Counted from the stretch's first letter, positions 1-9,935 are shown. The stretch: DNA of 64,000 nucleotides from CAYOHR01 sp964512145 (GCA_964512145.1 CAZEIM010000002.1:54299-118298); one strand, 5' to 3'. Numbers and translations are program-made. Notes: generated from the letters alone by a model not told the origin.

Positions 1-212
1 TCTGCCTGATCTTGAATCGCTTTAGTTATGAATGGATGATTATGCCCATACACGTTTACCCACCAAGAAGAAATAGCATCTAGATAAACCGATCCATCTT
101 CAGAAAATAATTCAACTCCCTGTGCTTTTAGGATGGGTATAACATCTATTTCAGATTGTAAAGATGTGTAAGGATGCCATATATACTTTTTATCTAATTC
201 AATTGTATTCAT
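1..212 (-). CDS. bioA: adenosylmethionine-8-amino-7-oxononanoate aminotransferase, N-terminal part
   Basis: Only the first ~70 residues are inside the window; the gene runs off the left edge. The translation begins MNTIELDKKYIWHPYTSL and continues to SWWVNVYGHNHP, which is the typical N-terminus of BioA, the PLP enzyme that converts KAPA to DAPA in biotin synthesis. The ATG (212-210) overlaps the TGA of bioD in an ATGA arrangement, so the two are probably translationally coupled in one leftward operon. The PLP lysine lies outside the window. Identification rests on the conserved N-terminal motif and on the bioD neighbour. Confidence 0.88.
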   Translation of the reverse strand, partial: MNTIELDKKYIWHPYTSLQSEIDVIPILKAQGVELFSEDGSVYLDAISSWWVNVYGHNHPFITKAIQDQA

Positions 213-817
213 AAACGTATATATTTTGCTGCATCTGCAATACTCTGTTTATTTATAGGGTGTAAAAAAGGTATTCTCCCCAAAATATGTACTTTAGAAT
301 ATTGAGTTATAAATTCCTCAGTTGATTTGTTTTCTTCACCATTAAAAATAATGCCTTTAACAGTCACCTGATGCTTTTGTAAAATATCTAACGAAAGTAA
401 AGTATGATTTATACTTCCTAAATAGTTTTTAGACACTAAAATAACCGGTAATTTTAATTGAATGATTAAATCTAATATTAATTCATGTTGATTTAATGGA
501 ACCATAATCCCCCCTGCCCCCTCAACAATTATAGGCCTTGTTGAGGTAGGTAAATCAACATTAGATAAAGAAATTTCTTTATTCTCTAGTGTCGCTGCTA
601 AATGAGGTGAAACAGGTTTTTTAAAAACGTATGCCTCGGGATGAATAACACTTTTATGGTTTATTAAAAGATTTTGTACCGTTTTAGAGTCTAATCCATC
701 TTCACTTCCTGATTGTATGGGCTTCCAATAATCCCATTGTAATTTTTGAACCAAGATAGCACTTACCAAAGTTTTCCCTATGTTAGTATCTATTCCGGTT
801 ACAAAAAAACCTTTCAT
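209..817 (-). CDS. bioD: dethiobiotin synthetase
   Basis: A 202-aa protein that would close the ureido ring of dethiobiotin from DAPA, CO2 and ATP. The N-terminus FVTGIDTNIGKT holds the P-loop of the BioD/MinD-like fold, and VEGAGGIMVPL near residue 100 is the second conserved BioD motif. It is slightly shorter than the usual ~220-225 aa but has no visible break. It lies 7 bp after the UbiA-family gene and overlaps bioA by 4 bp, so it is an internal operon gene. Biotin synthesis is the only role that fits both neighbour and motifs. Confidence 0.93.
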   Translation of the reverse strand: MKGFFVTGIDTNIGKTLVSAILVQKLQWDYWKPIQSGSEDGLDSKTVQNLLINHKSVIHPEAYVFKKPVSPHLAATLENKEISLSNVDLPTSTRPIIVEGAGGIMVPLNQHELILDLIIQLKLPVILVSKNYLGSINHTLLSLDILQKHQVTVKGIIFNGEENKSTEEFITQYSKVHILGRIPFLHPINKQSIADAAKYIRL

Positions 818-824
818 ACAAAAA

Positions 825-1685
825 CTACTTTTTTATAAAAAAATCTAACAAGAAAAAAATAAATAACATGACACTAGCTAAACCATTTAAGGTAAAAAAA
901 GCCATGTTAATTTTACTTAAATCATTTGGTTTTACAAGTATATGTTGACGTATTAGCAACAATACAAACAAAATAATTCCTGTCCAAAACCAAAAACTGC
1001 TATTATTTAATAATCCTGCATATAGTAAAAAAAGTGCGCAACAAATGTGTAATATGGAAGATATATTTAATGCCTTATTAACTCCAAAAACTGAAGGTAT
1101 TGACCATAATTTATGTTCTTTATCGAACTCAGCATCTTGTAATGCATATATTATATCAAAACCACTTACCCATGTTATTACAATTAAAGAAAAAACAATA
1201 GGTAACCAATTAAAAGAGCCAGTTACGGCAATATAAGCACCAATTGGCGCTAATGATAGTCCAACACCTAAAATAAGATGACATAAAAACGTAAATCGTT
1301 TGGCGTAACTATATCCTAATACCACTAATAAAGCAACCGGTGATAAATAAAAACACAGTTTGTTTATGAAGTAGGTAACTATTACAAAAAAAATAGAATT
1401 AATGATTACAAAAAACAAAGCGGAATTAGGACTGATTAGATTAGCTGGTATCTCTCGTTGAGCAGTTCTGGGATTTAATTTATCAATATTTCGATCGATA
1501 TAGCGATTAAATGCCATAGCTGCTGTTCTGGCAAAAACCATACATAATAAAACATATATCAATAAATTCCACGAGAAAACATCTGAATCTTTTACTCCTA
1601 ACAAAAAACCAATTCCTGCAAAGGGCATGGCAAAAATAGTATGACTGAATTTTACCAAAGAGGAATATTTTTTTATCGCATTCAT
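825..1685 (-). CDS. ubiA: UbiA family prenyltransferase (4-hydroxybenzoate/menaquinone pathway type)
   Basis: A 286-aa polytopic membrane protein. The first Asp-rich motif is visible as FNRYIDRNIDKLNPRT (about residues 60-75) and the second as YALQDAEFDKEHK (about 180-192); both bind Mg-prenyl diphosphate in UbiA enzymes. Around eight hydrophobic segments follow the family pattern. Bacteroidota use menaquinone, so the likely role is prenylation of a quinone-ring precursor, perhaps the MqnP step of the futalosine route; the substrate cannot be read from the sequence. It sits between the hydrolase gene (8 bp) and bioD (7 bp), clearly in one operon, although no functional link to biotin is obvious. 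Confidence 0.85.
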   Translation of the reverse strand: MNAIKKYSSLVKFSHTIFAMPFAGIGFLLGVKDSDVFSWNLLIYVLLCMVFARTAAMAFNRYIDRNIDKLNPRTAQREIPANLISPNSALFFVIINSIFFVIVTYFINKLCFYLSPVALLVVLGYSYAKRFTFLCHLILGVGLSLAPIGAYIAVTGSFNWLPIVFSLIVITWVSGFDIIYALQDAEFDKEHKLWSIPSVFGVNKALNISSILHICCALFLLYAGLLNNSSFWFWTGIILFVLLLIRQHILVKPNDLSKINMAFFTLNGLASVMLFIFFLLDFFIKK

Positions 1686-1693
1686 TATGGATG

Positions 1694-2539
1694 TTACAAG
1701 ATGTTTTTTTCTATAAATGTATCAATTAAATTAAATACTTTTTGTTTGTCGATATCATTATGCGGTTCATGATATCCTCCTTTAAGAATATGAAAGTATA
1801 CCTTAGACTTATTATCTAATGAGTCGTAAAAATATGTTGAACCTTTATAATCGGTTATTTTATCAGCATCTCCATGATATAATAGCAAAGGTTTTTGAAG
1901 ATGATGTTTTTGTTTAAGCATCCATTGTGCTTTTTTATGTACTTCGGTAAATAAGCGTATGGAAATAAAATGATGAACTAAAGGATCAGAATAATAGTTT
2001 TTATTATACTCATCATCTCGACTAAGTGCATTTTTAGTTAAATTCGTATTATCTACAAACCCAGGTATCACTTTATGTAATAGTTTTGCTGCCGAAACTT
2101 TTAATAAACCTGGAGATTTTGACAACCTTAACCAAGGTGCAGAAACAATAACACCTGATATTTTTGAAATATCTTGCGTTAAGAAATAATATAATACTAA
2201 ATTACCTCCTAAACTATGCCCCATTAATACCTTGGGTATATCCGGAAATAAATTCGTAGCTGTATCTACTAAGTTTGAAATAGATTGCATAAATATTTCG
2301 TACGATAAAATATGCCCCCGTTTTCCTTCAGATAATCCATGCCCTATATGATCAAAAGATACAAGTGCGTAATTTTTATCACTACAATGTTTCTCAAAAA
2401 AAGAATACCTACCTGAATGTTCTCCCATTCCATGTACTAATAAAACAACTGCTTTAGGTTTAGAATCTTGTGAGGCATAATAAAAGCCGTGTAAAGTTTT
2501 ATCCTTTATCTTCCAAGTAAATGTTTCTTTAACATGCAT
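1694..2539 (-). CDS. alpha/beta hydrolase, monoacylglycerol lipase-like
   Basis: A 281-aa cytosolic-type serine hydrolase with no signal peptide. HGMGEHSGRY (about residues 36-45) supplies the oxyanion region, GHSLGG (about 107-112) the nucleophile Ser, and the C-terminal GDADKITD and GGYHEPHND supply the Asp and His of the triad. This pattern is typical of the serine aminopeptidase S33/monoglyceride lipase group. The natural substrate is unknown. It appears to be the first gene of the leftward operon that continues into ubiA, bioD and bioA; an AT-rich 78-bp region separates it from the divergent gene at 2618. Confidence 0.82.
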   Translation of the reverse strand: MHVKETFTWKIKDKTLHGFYYASQDSKPKAVVLLVHGMGEHSGRYSFFEKHCSDKNYALVSFDHIGHGLSEGKRGHILSYEIFMQSISNLVDTATNLFPDIPKVLMGHSLGGNLVLYYFLTQDISKISGVIVSAPWLRLSKSPGLLKVSAAKLLHKVIPGFVDNTNLTKNALSRDDEYNKNYYSDPLVHHFISIRLFTEVHKKAQWMLKQKHHLQKPLLLYHGDADKITDYKGSTYFYDSLDNKSKVYFHILKGGYHEPHNDIDKQKVFNLIDTFIEKNIL

Positions 2540-2617
2540 AATTTAGCATAAAGTTAATATTTATGTAATAACTAAATAATAATCATTCATTTTTTTTGTA
2601 TTTAATAAATTCTATTC

Positions 2618-3463
2618 GTGAAAAGAAAAGTTGATATTGTTGTTATTTCTGACACTCACTTAGGAACCTATGGGTGTCATGCTAACGAACTATTTCAATA
2701 TTTAAACAGCATTGACCCCGATAAAATTATTTTAAACGGAGATATTATTGATGTTTGGCAATTCAATAAAAAATATTTCCCTTCCCAACATATGAATGTG
2801 CTTAACAAATTTCTCGAATTTATCACAGAAGGTAAGGAAGTGTATTATATTACCGGAAATCACGATGAAGTTTTTAGAAAATTTACTGGTTTTCAACTAG
2901 GTAATTTTCAAATTGTAAATAAAGTAATTTTAAATATCAATGGGTATAAAACTTGGTTTTTTCACGGAGATGTATTTGACATAACCATGAAACATTCCAA
3001 ATGGTTGGCTAAGTTAGGAGGAAAGGGATACGACTTACTCATATTACTTAACCGTTTTATCAATAAAATATTAGTAAGCTTTGGCAAAGAAAAACTATCC
3101 CTATCCAAAAAAATAAAAAACAGTGTAAAAAGTGCCGTAAAATTTATCGATAATTTTGAACAAACCGCCCTTCAAATTGCAGAACAGCACGATTTTGATA
3201 CCGTAGTATGTGGCCATATTCATAAGCCTTGTATAAAAAAAGTAGAAGTGAATAAACGTAATATTATGTATTTAAATTCTGGCGATTGGATAGAAAATTT
3301 AACAGCCCTGGAATGTATTCATGGACAATGGAAACTTTATTCCTACGAAGAAAGCTCTTTAAACATTCCTGAAATTCACGAAAAAGAAAAATCATCCAAA
3401 ATACATCTTTCCCATAAAGTTATATTTGAACAATTAATTCAAGAGCTTAAAATTATCTCTTAA
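2618..3463 (+). CDS. UDP-2,3-diacylglucosamine diphosphatase-like metallophosphoesterase
   Basis: A 281-aa calcineurin-like phosphoesterase. The metal-binding blocks are in order: SDTHLGTYG (about residue 11), NGDIIDVW (about 40), GNHDE (about 80), FHGDVFD and CGHIHKP (about 198). The layout matches the LpxH/YbbF group, which cleaves UDP-diacylglucosamine in lipid A synthesis, but Bacteroidetes carry several such paralogs, so the exact substrate is uncertain. The start chosen is a GTG at 2618; no ATG lies upstream in frame that would keep the first metal motif at the usual distance. It is the first of a rightward series. Confidence 0.8.
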   Translation: MKRKVDIVVISDTHLGTYGCHANELFQYLNSIDPDKIILNGDIIDVWQFNKKYFPSQHMNVLNKFLEFITEGKEVYYITGNHDEVFRKFTGFQLGNFQIVNKVILNINGYKTWFFHGDVFDITMKHSKWLAKLGGKGYDLLILLNRFINKILVSFGKEKLSLSKKIKNSVKSAVKFIDNFEQTALQIAEQHDFDTVVCGHIHKPCIKKVEVNKRNIMYLNSGDWIENLTALECIHGQWKLYSYEESSLNIPEIHEKEKSSKIHLSHKVIFEQLIQELKIIS

Positions 3464-3544
3464 TAAAGGATTAAAATTATACTTTTTAAAAATCTTGTTT
3501 TGTTCGGTAAAAAAACTATTTTTACAACATTAGTTTGTAAAAAC

Positions 3545-4633
3545 ATGAAAACATATATACCTTTAATCCTTTTGACTCTTTTTGGCTTATTCCAACCTTT
3601 TTATGTTTTTAGCCAGGATAATGAACAACGATATAAAGACTCCATTCGTCAAATAAACGAAAAAAATGAGCGGATTGCCAATTCAAGAGAGGCTTACAAT
3701 AAAGGCGTGGAATTGGTAAATAATAAAAAACTTGAAGAAGCAATTGCTGAATTTAATAAAGCTACGCAGTTAGATCCAACTTTTTTAGATGCTTTTTACA
3801 GCAGAGGTCAAGTTCTTAAAAAACTTGGTAAGTATGCTGAAGCATATGGTAATTTTTCTATGATCTTAGAATTTAGGGAAGAAGATGCCAATGCATTTCG
3901 TGAAAGAGCTGAAACATCTATAAAAATGGGTGATTACAATAGTGCTCTAACGGATTATATGGAACTTTCATTTTTAGAACCGCAAAAAGCTGAATCGTAT
4001 TATAATGTTGGCACAGCCTATTTTTTAAAAAAAGAATATAAACAAGCCGAGGAAATGTTTTTAAAATCGATAGAAATAAATAAATCATACTCCGAAGCCT
4101 TCAATGATTTAGGAAGTTGTTACAGAATGTTAGAAAATTATGATAAAGCCTTAGAATATTACGAAAAATCAATAGCCATAAAGCCCAAAGCCTATATATA
4201 CAACAACATAGGATCTGTAAAACATCGTAAAGGGGATATTTCAGCTGCCATTGAAGCCTATTCAAAAGCTATACAACTAGATTCAAAGTTTTACATAGCT
4301 TTAAACAATAGGGGAAAAATGTATATGGAAAAAGGTGAAAAACTGAATGCTTTAGATGATTTTTCATCGGCAATTTCAATCAATCCAAACTATTCTATTG
4401 CCTATAATAACAGGGGTTCTGTATTTTTTAAACATGAAGAATTTGAAAATGCCTTAAAAGATTTTTCAAAAGCGGTTGAATTAGATAAAAATTATGGTAC
4501 CGCATATTATAACAGAGGCTTATGTAAAGAAATGCTCAAAGATATTAACGGAGCCTGTGCCGATTGGAATAAAGCAAAAAATTTAGGTATTGATAAATCA
4601 ACCTCCCAACTAGAAAACGAATGTAATCGATAA
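3545..4633 (+). CDS. secreted tetratricopeptide-repeat protein
   Basis: A 362-aa protein. An in-frame TTG exists at 3500, but the ATG at 3545 gives a clean signal peptide (MKTYIPLILLTLFGLF, then VFSQ), so this start is preferred. From about residue 45 onward the protein consists of 34-residue TPR units, roughly nine of them, with the usual A-Y-x-N-R-G and A-I-x-x-Y/F patterns. TPR arrays hold protein partners; here the protein is probably periplasmic. The stop lies 5 bp before a PorE-like OmpA protein that also has TPRs, which suggests that the two act together at the envelope. The partner is not known. Confidence 0.8.
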   Translation: MKTYIPLILLTLFGLFQPFYVFSQDNEQRYKDSIRQINEKNERIANSREAYNKGVELVNNKKLEEAIAEFNKATQLDPTFLDAFYSRGQVLKKLGKYAEAYGNFSMILEFREEDANAFRERAETSIKMGDYNSALTDYMELSFLEPQKAESYYNVGTAYFLKKEYKQAEEMFLKSIEINKSYSEAFNDLGSCYRMLENYDKALEYYEKSIAIKPKAYIYNNIGSVKHRKGDISAAIEAYSKAIQLDSKFYIALNNRGKMYMEKGEKLNALDDFSSAISINPNYSIAYNNRGSVFFKHEEFENALKDFSKAVELDKNYGTAYYNRGLCKEMLKDINGACADWNKAKNLGIDKSTSQLENECNR

Positions 4634-4638
4634 ATATC

Positions 4639-6711
4639 ATGAAACACTTTTTATTACTACTAATAGCCATTTCATTTGGTATTTCAAATGCTCAACAAAA
4701 CATCGATTTTAAATCATCCAATTTTAAAGATGATAAAGAAGGGCTAAAAAATGCCTTATTATCGTTAGAAAATGGAGATGCATCTTTTAAAAAGGCTCAG
4801 GAGCTTTTTTGGGATTTAAAAGATGCTTCGGAAGAGTATTCTAAAGCACTTTTTCATTATAAAAAAGCCTATGCATTTAATCCTAATAATGCTCAACTTA
4901 ATTTTTATTTAGGTGTTTGTTATTTAAATACATCTGAAAAAGAAAAAGCTCCAGCACTTATTCAAAGTGCATATTCTATGAACCCAGAATTAGCACCTGA
5001 TTTATGGTTTTATTTGGGTATGGTTTATCAACTGCAAGAAAAGTTTGATGAAGCTATTAAAGCATACAATACCTGTAAAAACGGAAAAGTTGGTGAAAAA
5101 TACAATGCCTATATTACTGAGTATATTAAAGGTTGTAACAACGCTAAAAACGAGCAAAAACAAAAAAGAAGAATTTGGGCCGATAATATGCAAGAATTTA
5201 ATTCAGAATTTGATGATTTAGCTCCGGCTGTTAGTGCCGATGGAGAGTTCTTTATGTTTTCATCAAACCGACCTAATCAAAATCCTAAAAATGAATTGGA
5301 TATGTATGATTTTGATATGTACGAAACTTTACTTAAACAAAAAAAATGGAGCAATGTTACTCCGGCAAAAGGAAATATTAATTCCAAAAATGATGAGCTG
5401 AATGGTGCTCTTTCGTATGATGGACAAAGAATATTGATACAAAGAAAAGAAGGCGTATCCTATGATTTATTTGAGAGTAAGCTTAAAGGAGAAAATTGGA
5501 GTTTACCTGAGTTAAAATGTGAAAAAATGCCCGATAGAACAACCTATCATGAAAAGTTTGGTTGCTACGAACCTTTAGACATAAAAACATACTTTATTAC
5601 AAATAATGGAAGTTCAGGTGGAAACGATATATTTTTTACTGGAAAAATGGTTTTAAAAAATATTGTTGATTGGGGAAAACCTTCAAGTATTGGGCATAAT
5701 ATCAATACAAAACTCCATGAAGGTTCTATTTATGTTTACCCAAACAACAAGGTTATATATTTTAGCTCTCAGGGTCATGGATCATTGGGGGGATATGATA
5801 TATATAGAGCCGAATTTGTGAATGGACAATGGACCAATCCGGTAAATTTAGGATATCCTATAAACACTCCTTACGATGAATTATTTTACGCACCTACTGC
5901 CGATGGAAAATATGCTTACATATCTTCTAACAGACCCGGAGGAAAAGGTGGTTATGATATCTATAAAATAACCTATTTGGGAGAACCCAAACAACCTTTA
6001 GTTGATGCCGAAGATTTATTACTAGCAAGTCAAGCTGAGCCTATAAAAAATAATTTCTCATTTCAAAAATCAGAGGTAAATCGTCAAAGTTTAACCATAT
6101 TTAAAGGACAAATTATTGATCAACTTACTCAAAAAAGTGTATATGCAAATATCGAAATAATTGACAACGAAAAAAATGAAGTCATTAATACCTTAAATTC
6201 TAATGAAGCCAGTGGAAAATTTTTAATTTCTCTGCCGGCAGGGAAAAATTATGGTATTGCTGTTCAAGCAAACGGTTATTTATTTCATTCAGAAAACTTT
6301 ATCATACCGGATGAAAGCAATTTTGAAATGATTGAAAAAGTCATTGAGCTTAAAAACATTGCTATAGGTAGTAAAATCACTTTAAAAAATATATTTTTTG
6401 ATGTTGCTAAATCGGTTATTAAACCTGAGTCGAATGCTGAGTTAGACAGAATCTATGAATTATTAAACGAAATTCCATCACTAAAAATTGAATTGGCAGG
6501 ACATACAGATAACACCGGAAATGAAAACAGTAACGTAAAGCTTTCCCAAGATAGAGCAGAAGCGGTTAAAAACTATTTAATTCAAAAAGGCATCTCTTCA
6601 AATCGATTACAGTCTAAAGGATATGGATCATCAAAGCCTATTGCAAAAAATGACACAGAAGAAGGTCGTCAAATGAATCGAAGAACAGAATTTGAAATCA
6701 TAGGAAATTAA
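4639..6711 (+). CDS. TPR / WD40-like beta-propeller / OmpA family protein (PorE-like)
   Basis: A 690-aa exported protein with signal peptide MKHFLLLLIAISFGISNAQ. Domains in order: TPRs (about residues 25-160), a PD40-type beta-propeller with repeated SADGEFFMFSSNRP-like and GGYDIYK-like blades (about 185-450), a carboxypeptidase-regulatory-like fold (about 485-560), and a C-terminal OmpA peptidoglycan-binding domain (about 575-690) with LAGHTDNTGN and the N-R-R-T-E-F ending. This four-part order is the one described for PorE of the type 9 secretion system in Porphyromonas. Many Bacteroidetes have paralogs of the same layout, so a secretion role is an inference. No terminator is evident before the next gene. 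Confidence 0.82.
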   Translation: MKHFLLLLIAISFGISNAQQNIDFKSSNFKDDKEGLKNALLSLENGDASFKKAQELFWDLKDASEEYSKALFHYKKAYAFNPNNAQLNFYLGVCYLNTSEKEKAPALIQSAYSMNPELAPDLWFYLGMVYQLQEKFDEAIKAYNTCKNGKVGEKYNAYITEYIKGCNNAKNEQKQKRRIWADNMQEFNSEFDDLAPAVSADGEFFMFSSNRPNQNPKNELDMYDFDMYETLLKQKKWSNVTPAKGNINSKNDELNGALSYDGQRILIQRKEGVSYDLFESKLKGENWSLPELKCEKMPDRTTYHEKFGCYEPLDIKTYFITNNGSSGGNDIFFTGKMVLKNIVDWGKPSSIGHNINTKLHEGSIYVYPNNKVIYFSSQGHGSLGGYDIYRAEFVNGQWTNPVNLGYPINTPYDELFYAPTADGKYAYISSNRPGGKGGYDIYKITYLGEPKQPLVDAEDLLLASQAEPIKNNFSFQKSEVNRQSLTIFKGQIIDQLTQKSVYANIEIIDNEKNEVINTLNSNEASGKFLISLPAGKNYGIAVQANGYLFHSENFIIPDESNFEMIEKVIELKNIAIGSKITLKNIFFDVAKSVIKPESNAELDRIYELLNEIPSLKIELAGHTDNTGNENSNVKLSQDRAEAVKNYLIQKGISSNRLQSKGYGSSKPIAKNDTEEGRQMNRRTEFEIIGN

Positions 6712-6795
6712 TCTTTTCATCTGTTTACTTTTTTAAATCAGGATAATTCGGCTTTTTTAAGAAAATCCAAGAATTAAAAATTTGTATACTTTATG

Positions 6796-6803
6796 TATCT
6801 TTG
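6796..6803 (+). promoter_or_regulatory. Bacteroidetes -7 promoter box TATCTTTG
   Basis: A perfect TAnnTTTG match lies 6 nt before the ATG at 6810. No well-spaced -33 TTG is evident. If it is used, the transcript would start at or within a few nucleotides of the start codon. Confidence 0.55.
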
Positions 6804-6809
6804 CAACGT

Positions 6810-8972
6810 ATGATTAAATTTTCTTCGACATTTATTTTTGTTACATGTGTTTCAGCTTCCTTATTTAGTCAAGAAATTACTCGGCAAAATTTTGTTATTC
6901 CAAAAATTTCAACTTTTTATCCAGACTCATTAAAATCTGATGATACCTTATTAAGCCAAAAAGAACATCCCATCCCAGATGGACAAGCCGGTAAAAGAAA
7001 ATTACAGGAGCTTAAAAAAAAATTTCAGTTCAATATTTCTGAAAAACAAATAAAAAAAAGCAATAGTATTATTGCTGCTCCCATTCAATTAAGATCATAC
7101 TCCATTCATGAAAGATATGTATCGGTAATAGATAGCTTAATGCCTATTACAGGAGGCACTCCATTAGATAATACAATGGCTATTTCAGATGAAGGAATAT
7201 ATGTAGCGGCTATCAATTCAAAATTATTTGCTTATGATGTACTTGCCGATACGCCCATATTTAAATCAACCGGGTTAATATATACTCAATCGTTTAGTCA
7301 ATTTGCTAATCAGCAAGGTAATATCAGCACATATTTTCCTTTCGATCCAAAACTATTGTACGATCCGGTTCATAATCGTTTTATTTTTACATTTTTAAGT
7401 GGGTTTAGCTCGGCCGATAGTAAAATTGTTGTAGCATTTTCTTCAACCTCAAAACCAAGCGACCCTTGGTATATTTATGAAATACCGGGTAATCCTAGAA
7501 ACACAACTGCTTGGACCGACTATCCTGCTATTACTATTAGTAAAAACAATTTATTTTTAACCGTAAACTTGATATTAGAAGACTCAAGTTGGCAAGCCGG
7601 TTTTGATGGAAGTATTATTTGGCAAATTGGTTTAGATAGTGCCTACGCTGGAGCTAATGATTTAAAAATTCAACTTTGGGATAATATTAAATATAATCAA
7701 CGGTACATCAGAAACTTAAATCCTGTTTCAGGAGCATTAAAACCCTTACATGATGAAGTATTCTTTATTTCTAATCGAAACTTTGATTACCAAAACGACA
7801 CATTATTTCTTATACATTTAAGTAATGCCTCTGATACTATGCTTCAAAATATTTCTATAAAAGTAGGTAAATTAAACACCCCTTATGGCTTGCCCCCAAA
7901 TGGAGTCCAAGAAGACACTGATTTATCTGATCCTACGGGAGGCTTACAAACCAATGATGCCCGTTGGCTAGGTGCTGTTGTTTGGAATAACATGATTCAA
8001 TTTGTAGGAAATTCAATGCATTTTGAATATGAACGTGCCGGAATTTATCATGGAACTATAAAAAACATATATTCAAACTCCCCTGAATATAGCGGAACAA
8101 TAATTGGTTCTCCTATGTTAGATTATGCATATCCTAATATTGCATTTTGTGGTATAGATAGTTGTGAAATTCAAACCATCATTGGGTTTGATCACTCCTC
8201 TAAAACAGATTATGCCGGAGTGAGTTGTATTTACTATTCAAATAGTGGAAAATATTCGGATGTATTGCGCTTAAAATCAGGAGAAAATTATATCGATAAC
8301 CCTCCATTACAAAATGATCCTTATGAGCGATGGGGTGATTATTTCGGTATTCAAAGAAAATATAATGAGCCCGGAAAAGTTTGGGTAGGCGGATTTTTTG
8401 GTCTTCACAATAAGCGAAGCTCTATGTATGTGGCCGAGTTACTTTCGCCCGATACCCATAAAATCACGTTACATTTAAGTGAAATGATAAACCCAATAAA
8501 CACCTGTGAAAAAACAATATTTATAGAGGCAAACAATGCAACCCCTCCCCTCACCTATTATGTAAATAATTTAGAGATTTCAGGAACGGAAGTTTTTATA
8601 AACAATTGTAGTGCTGATACTCATATAATTAAAATAACCGACCTGTTAGGGTGCGAAGAAACACGTATTATAAATCCTCTTAATAATGAAACCAATTATG
8701 TACAAAATGTGCAAATAATATATCCAAACCCATTTTCCGACATATTTTATGTGAATTTTTACTCACCAACTTCTAAACCATATATGTTGCAATTATTTAA
8801 TTTAGAAGGAAAATTTATTGCCTCTCAGGAAATTTCGGCCATTGAAGGGGAAAATAAAATACAAATTTCATTACCCGAAATATCTTCTGGTTTTTACCGG
8901 GTTATTGTATCCGATGAATATTCGCAACTCATTAAACAAAGTATCCTAAAAATTGGAAACGAAAAAAACTGA
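6810..8972 (+). CDS. secreted protein with T9SS type A sorting domain
   Basis: A 720-aa exported protein. The ATG at 6810 is preferred to the in-frame TTG at 6801 because the TTG falls inside the -7 box and the ATG opens directly on the signal peptide MIKFSSTFIFVTCVSASLFS. The central ~500 residues contain no motif that I recognise. The last ~80 residues (IIYPNPFSDIFYVNF, then GKFIA, then GFYRVIV) form the type A C-terminal sorting domain that routes cargo through the type 9 secretion system to the cell surface. The 3' end overlaps the next gene by 20 bp. Function beyond being a T9SS substrate is unknown. Confidence 0.8.
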   Translation: MIKFSSTFIFVTCVSASLFSQEITRQNFVIPKISTFYPDSLKSDDTLLSQKEHPIPDGQAGKRKLQELKKKFQFNISEKQIKKSNSIIAAPIQLRSYSIHERYVSVIDSLMPITGGTPLDNTMAISDEGIYVAAINSKLFAYDVLADTPIFKSTGLIYTQSFSQFANQQGNISTYFPFDPKLLYDPVHNRFIFTFLSGFSSADSKIVVAFSSTSKPSDPWYIYEIPGNPRNTTAWTDYPAITISKNNLFLTVNLILEDSSWQAGFDGSIIWQIGLDSAYAGANDLKIQLWDNIKYNQRYIRNLNPVSGALKPLHDEVFFISNRNFDYQNDTLFLIHLSNASDTMLQNISIKVGKLNTPYGLPPNGVQEDTDLSDPTGGLQTNDARWLGAVVWNNMIQFVGNSMHFEYERAGIYHGTIKNIYSNSPEYSGTIIGSPMLDYAYPNIAFCGIDSCEIQTIIGFDHSSKTDYAGVSCIYYSNSGKYSDVLRLKSGENYIDNPPLQNDPYERWGDYFGIQRKYNEPGKVWVGGFFGLHNKRSSMYVAELLSPDTHKITLHLSEMINPINTCEKTIFIEANNATPPLTYYVNNLEISGTEVFINNCSADTHIIKITDLLGCEETRIINPLNNETNYVQNVQIIYPNPFSDIFYVNFYSPTSKPYMLQLFNLEGKFIASQEISAIEGENKIQISLPEISSGFYRVIVSDEYSQLIKQSILKIGNEKN

Positions 8973-9921
8973 AATAATTGCCTCTGCTCAAGAAGTTTTT
9001 GATATTGAGATTCAAGCATTACATCGCGTAAAATCAATGTTAAACGATCAATTTGAAGAAGCAATAGAAATATTACTGAATTGTTCCGGACGAATTATTG
9101 TTACTGGTATTGGAAAAAGTGCCATTGTGGCTCAAAAAATAGTAGCTACTTTTAACTCTACAGGAACTCCATCTATTTTTATGCATGCAGCCGATGCGGT
9201 ACATGGTGATTTAGGAATGGTGCAGCAAAATGATGCGGTTATTTTTTTATCGAATAGTGGTGAAAGCCCTGAAATTAAAGTACTTATTCCACTAATTAAA
9301 CAATTTGGCAATCCTATTATTGCTATAACGGGTAATAAGCAATCGTTTTTATCTCAAAACGCACAAGCCTGTTTAGTTTGTTATGTTGAACGCGAAGCTT
9401 GTCCAAACAATTTAGCTCCTACTAGTAGTACTACAGCGCAGCAAGTTATGGGTGATGCATTGGCGGTTACTTTATTAAAACTTAAAAATTTTAAAGATCA
9501 AGATTTTGCAAAATTTCATCCCGGAGGAACCTTGGGAAAAAAATTATATCTAAAGGTGAAAGATTTGTGCGATACACAAAACAAATCATCCGTTAGTCCT
9601 TATACCTCGGTAAAAGAAGTGATTATACAAATTACTACAAACCGTGTAGGAGCAGTAGTAGTTGAAGAAGATGAGAAAATTATTGGAATTATTACCGATG
9701 GAGATATACGTAGAATGATACAGCATCACGATTCATTTAACCATTTAAAAGCTAAAGATATTATGAGCCTTAATCCAAAAACTATTGATATTGAATGCCT
9801 AGCATTTGAAAGCATTGAAATGTTTAAGAATTATAAAATATCTCAAATTATTGCCGTACAAAACAATATATTTTACGGACTAATACATTTTCATGATGTA
9901 TTAAAAGAAGGTATATTATAA
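8953..9921 (+). CDS. kpsF: arabinose-5-phosphate isomerase, KpsF/GutQ family
   Basis: A 322-aa enzyme that interconverts ribulose-5-P and arabinose-5-P, the first step towards Kdo of lipopolysaccharide. A SIS sugar-isomerase domain spans about residues 30-165 (GIGKSAIVAQKIVATFNSTG, FLSNSGESPE, APTSSTTAQQ, HPGGTLGKKL) and two CBS domains follow (about 200-320, with GIITDGDIRR). The only suitable start is TTG at 8953, inside the end of the previous gene; the first in-frame ATG would delete part of the conserved N-terminal helix. Overlap suggests coupled translation. Confidence 0.9.
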   Translation: METKKTEIIASAQEVFDIEIQALHRVKSMLNDQFEEAIEILLNCSGRIIVTGIGKSAIVAQKIVATFNSTGTPSIFMHAADAVHGDLGMVQQNDAVIFLSNSGESPEIKVLIPLIKQFGNPIIAITGNKQSFLSQNAQACLVCYVEREACPNNLAPTSSTTAQQVMGDALAVTLLKLKNFKDQDFAKFHPGGTLGKKLYLKVKDLCDTQNKSSVSPYTSVKEVIIQITTNRVGAVVVEEDEKIIGIITDGDIRRMIQHHDSFNHLKAKDIMSLNPKTIDIECLAFESIEMFKNYKISQIIAVQNNIFYGLIHFHDVLKEGIL

Positions 9922-9935
9922 AAAATAAGCGTAAA

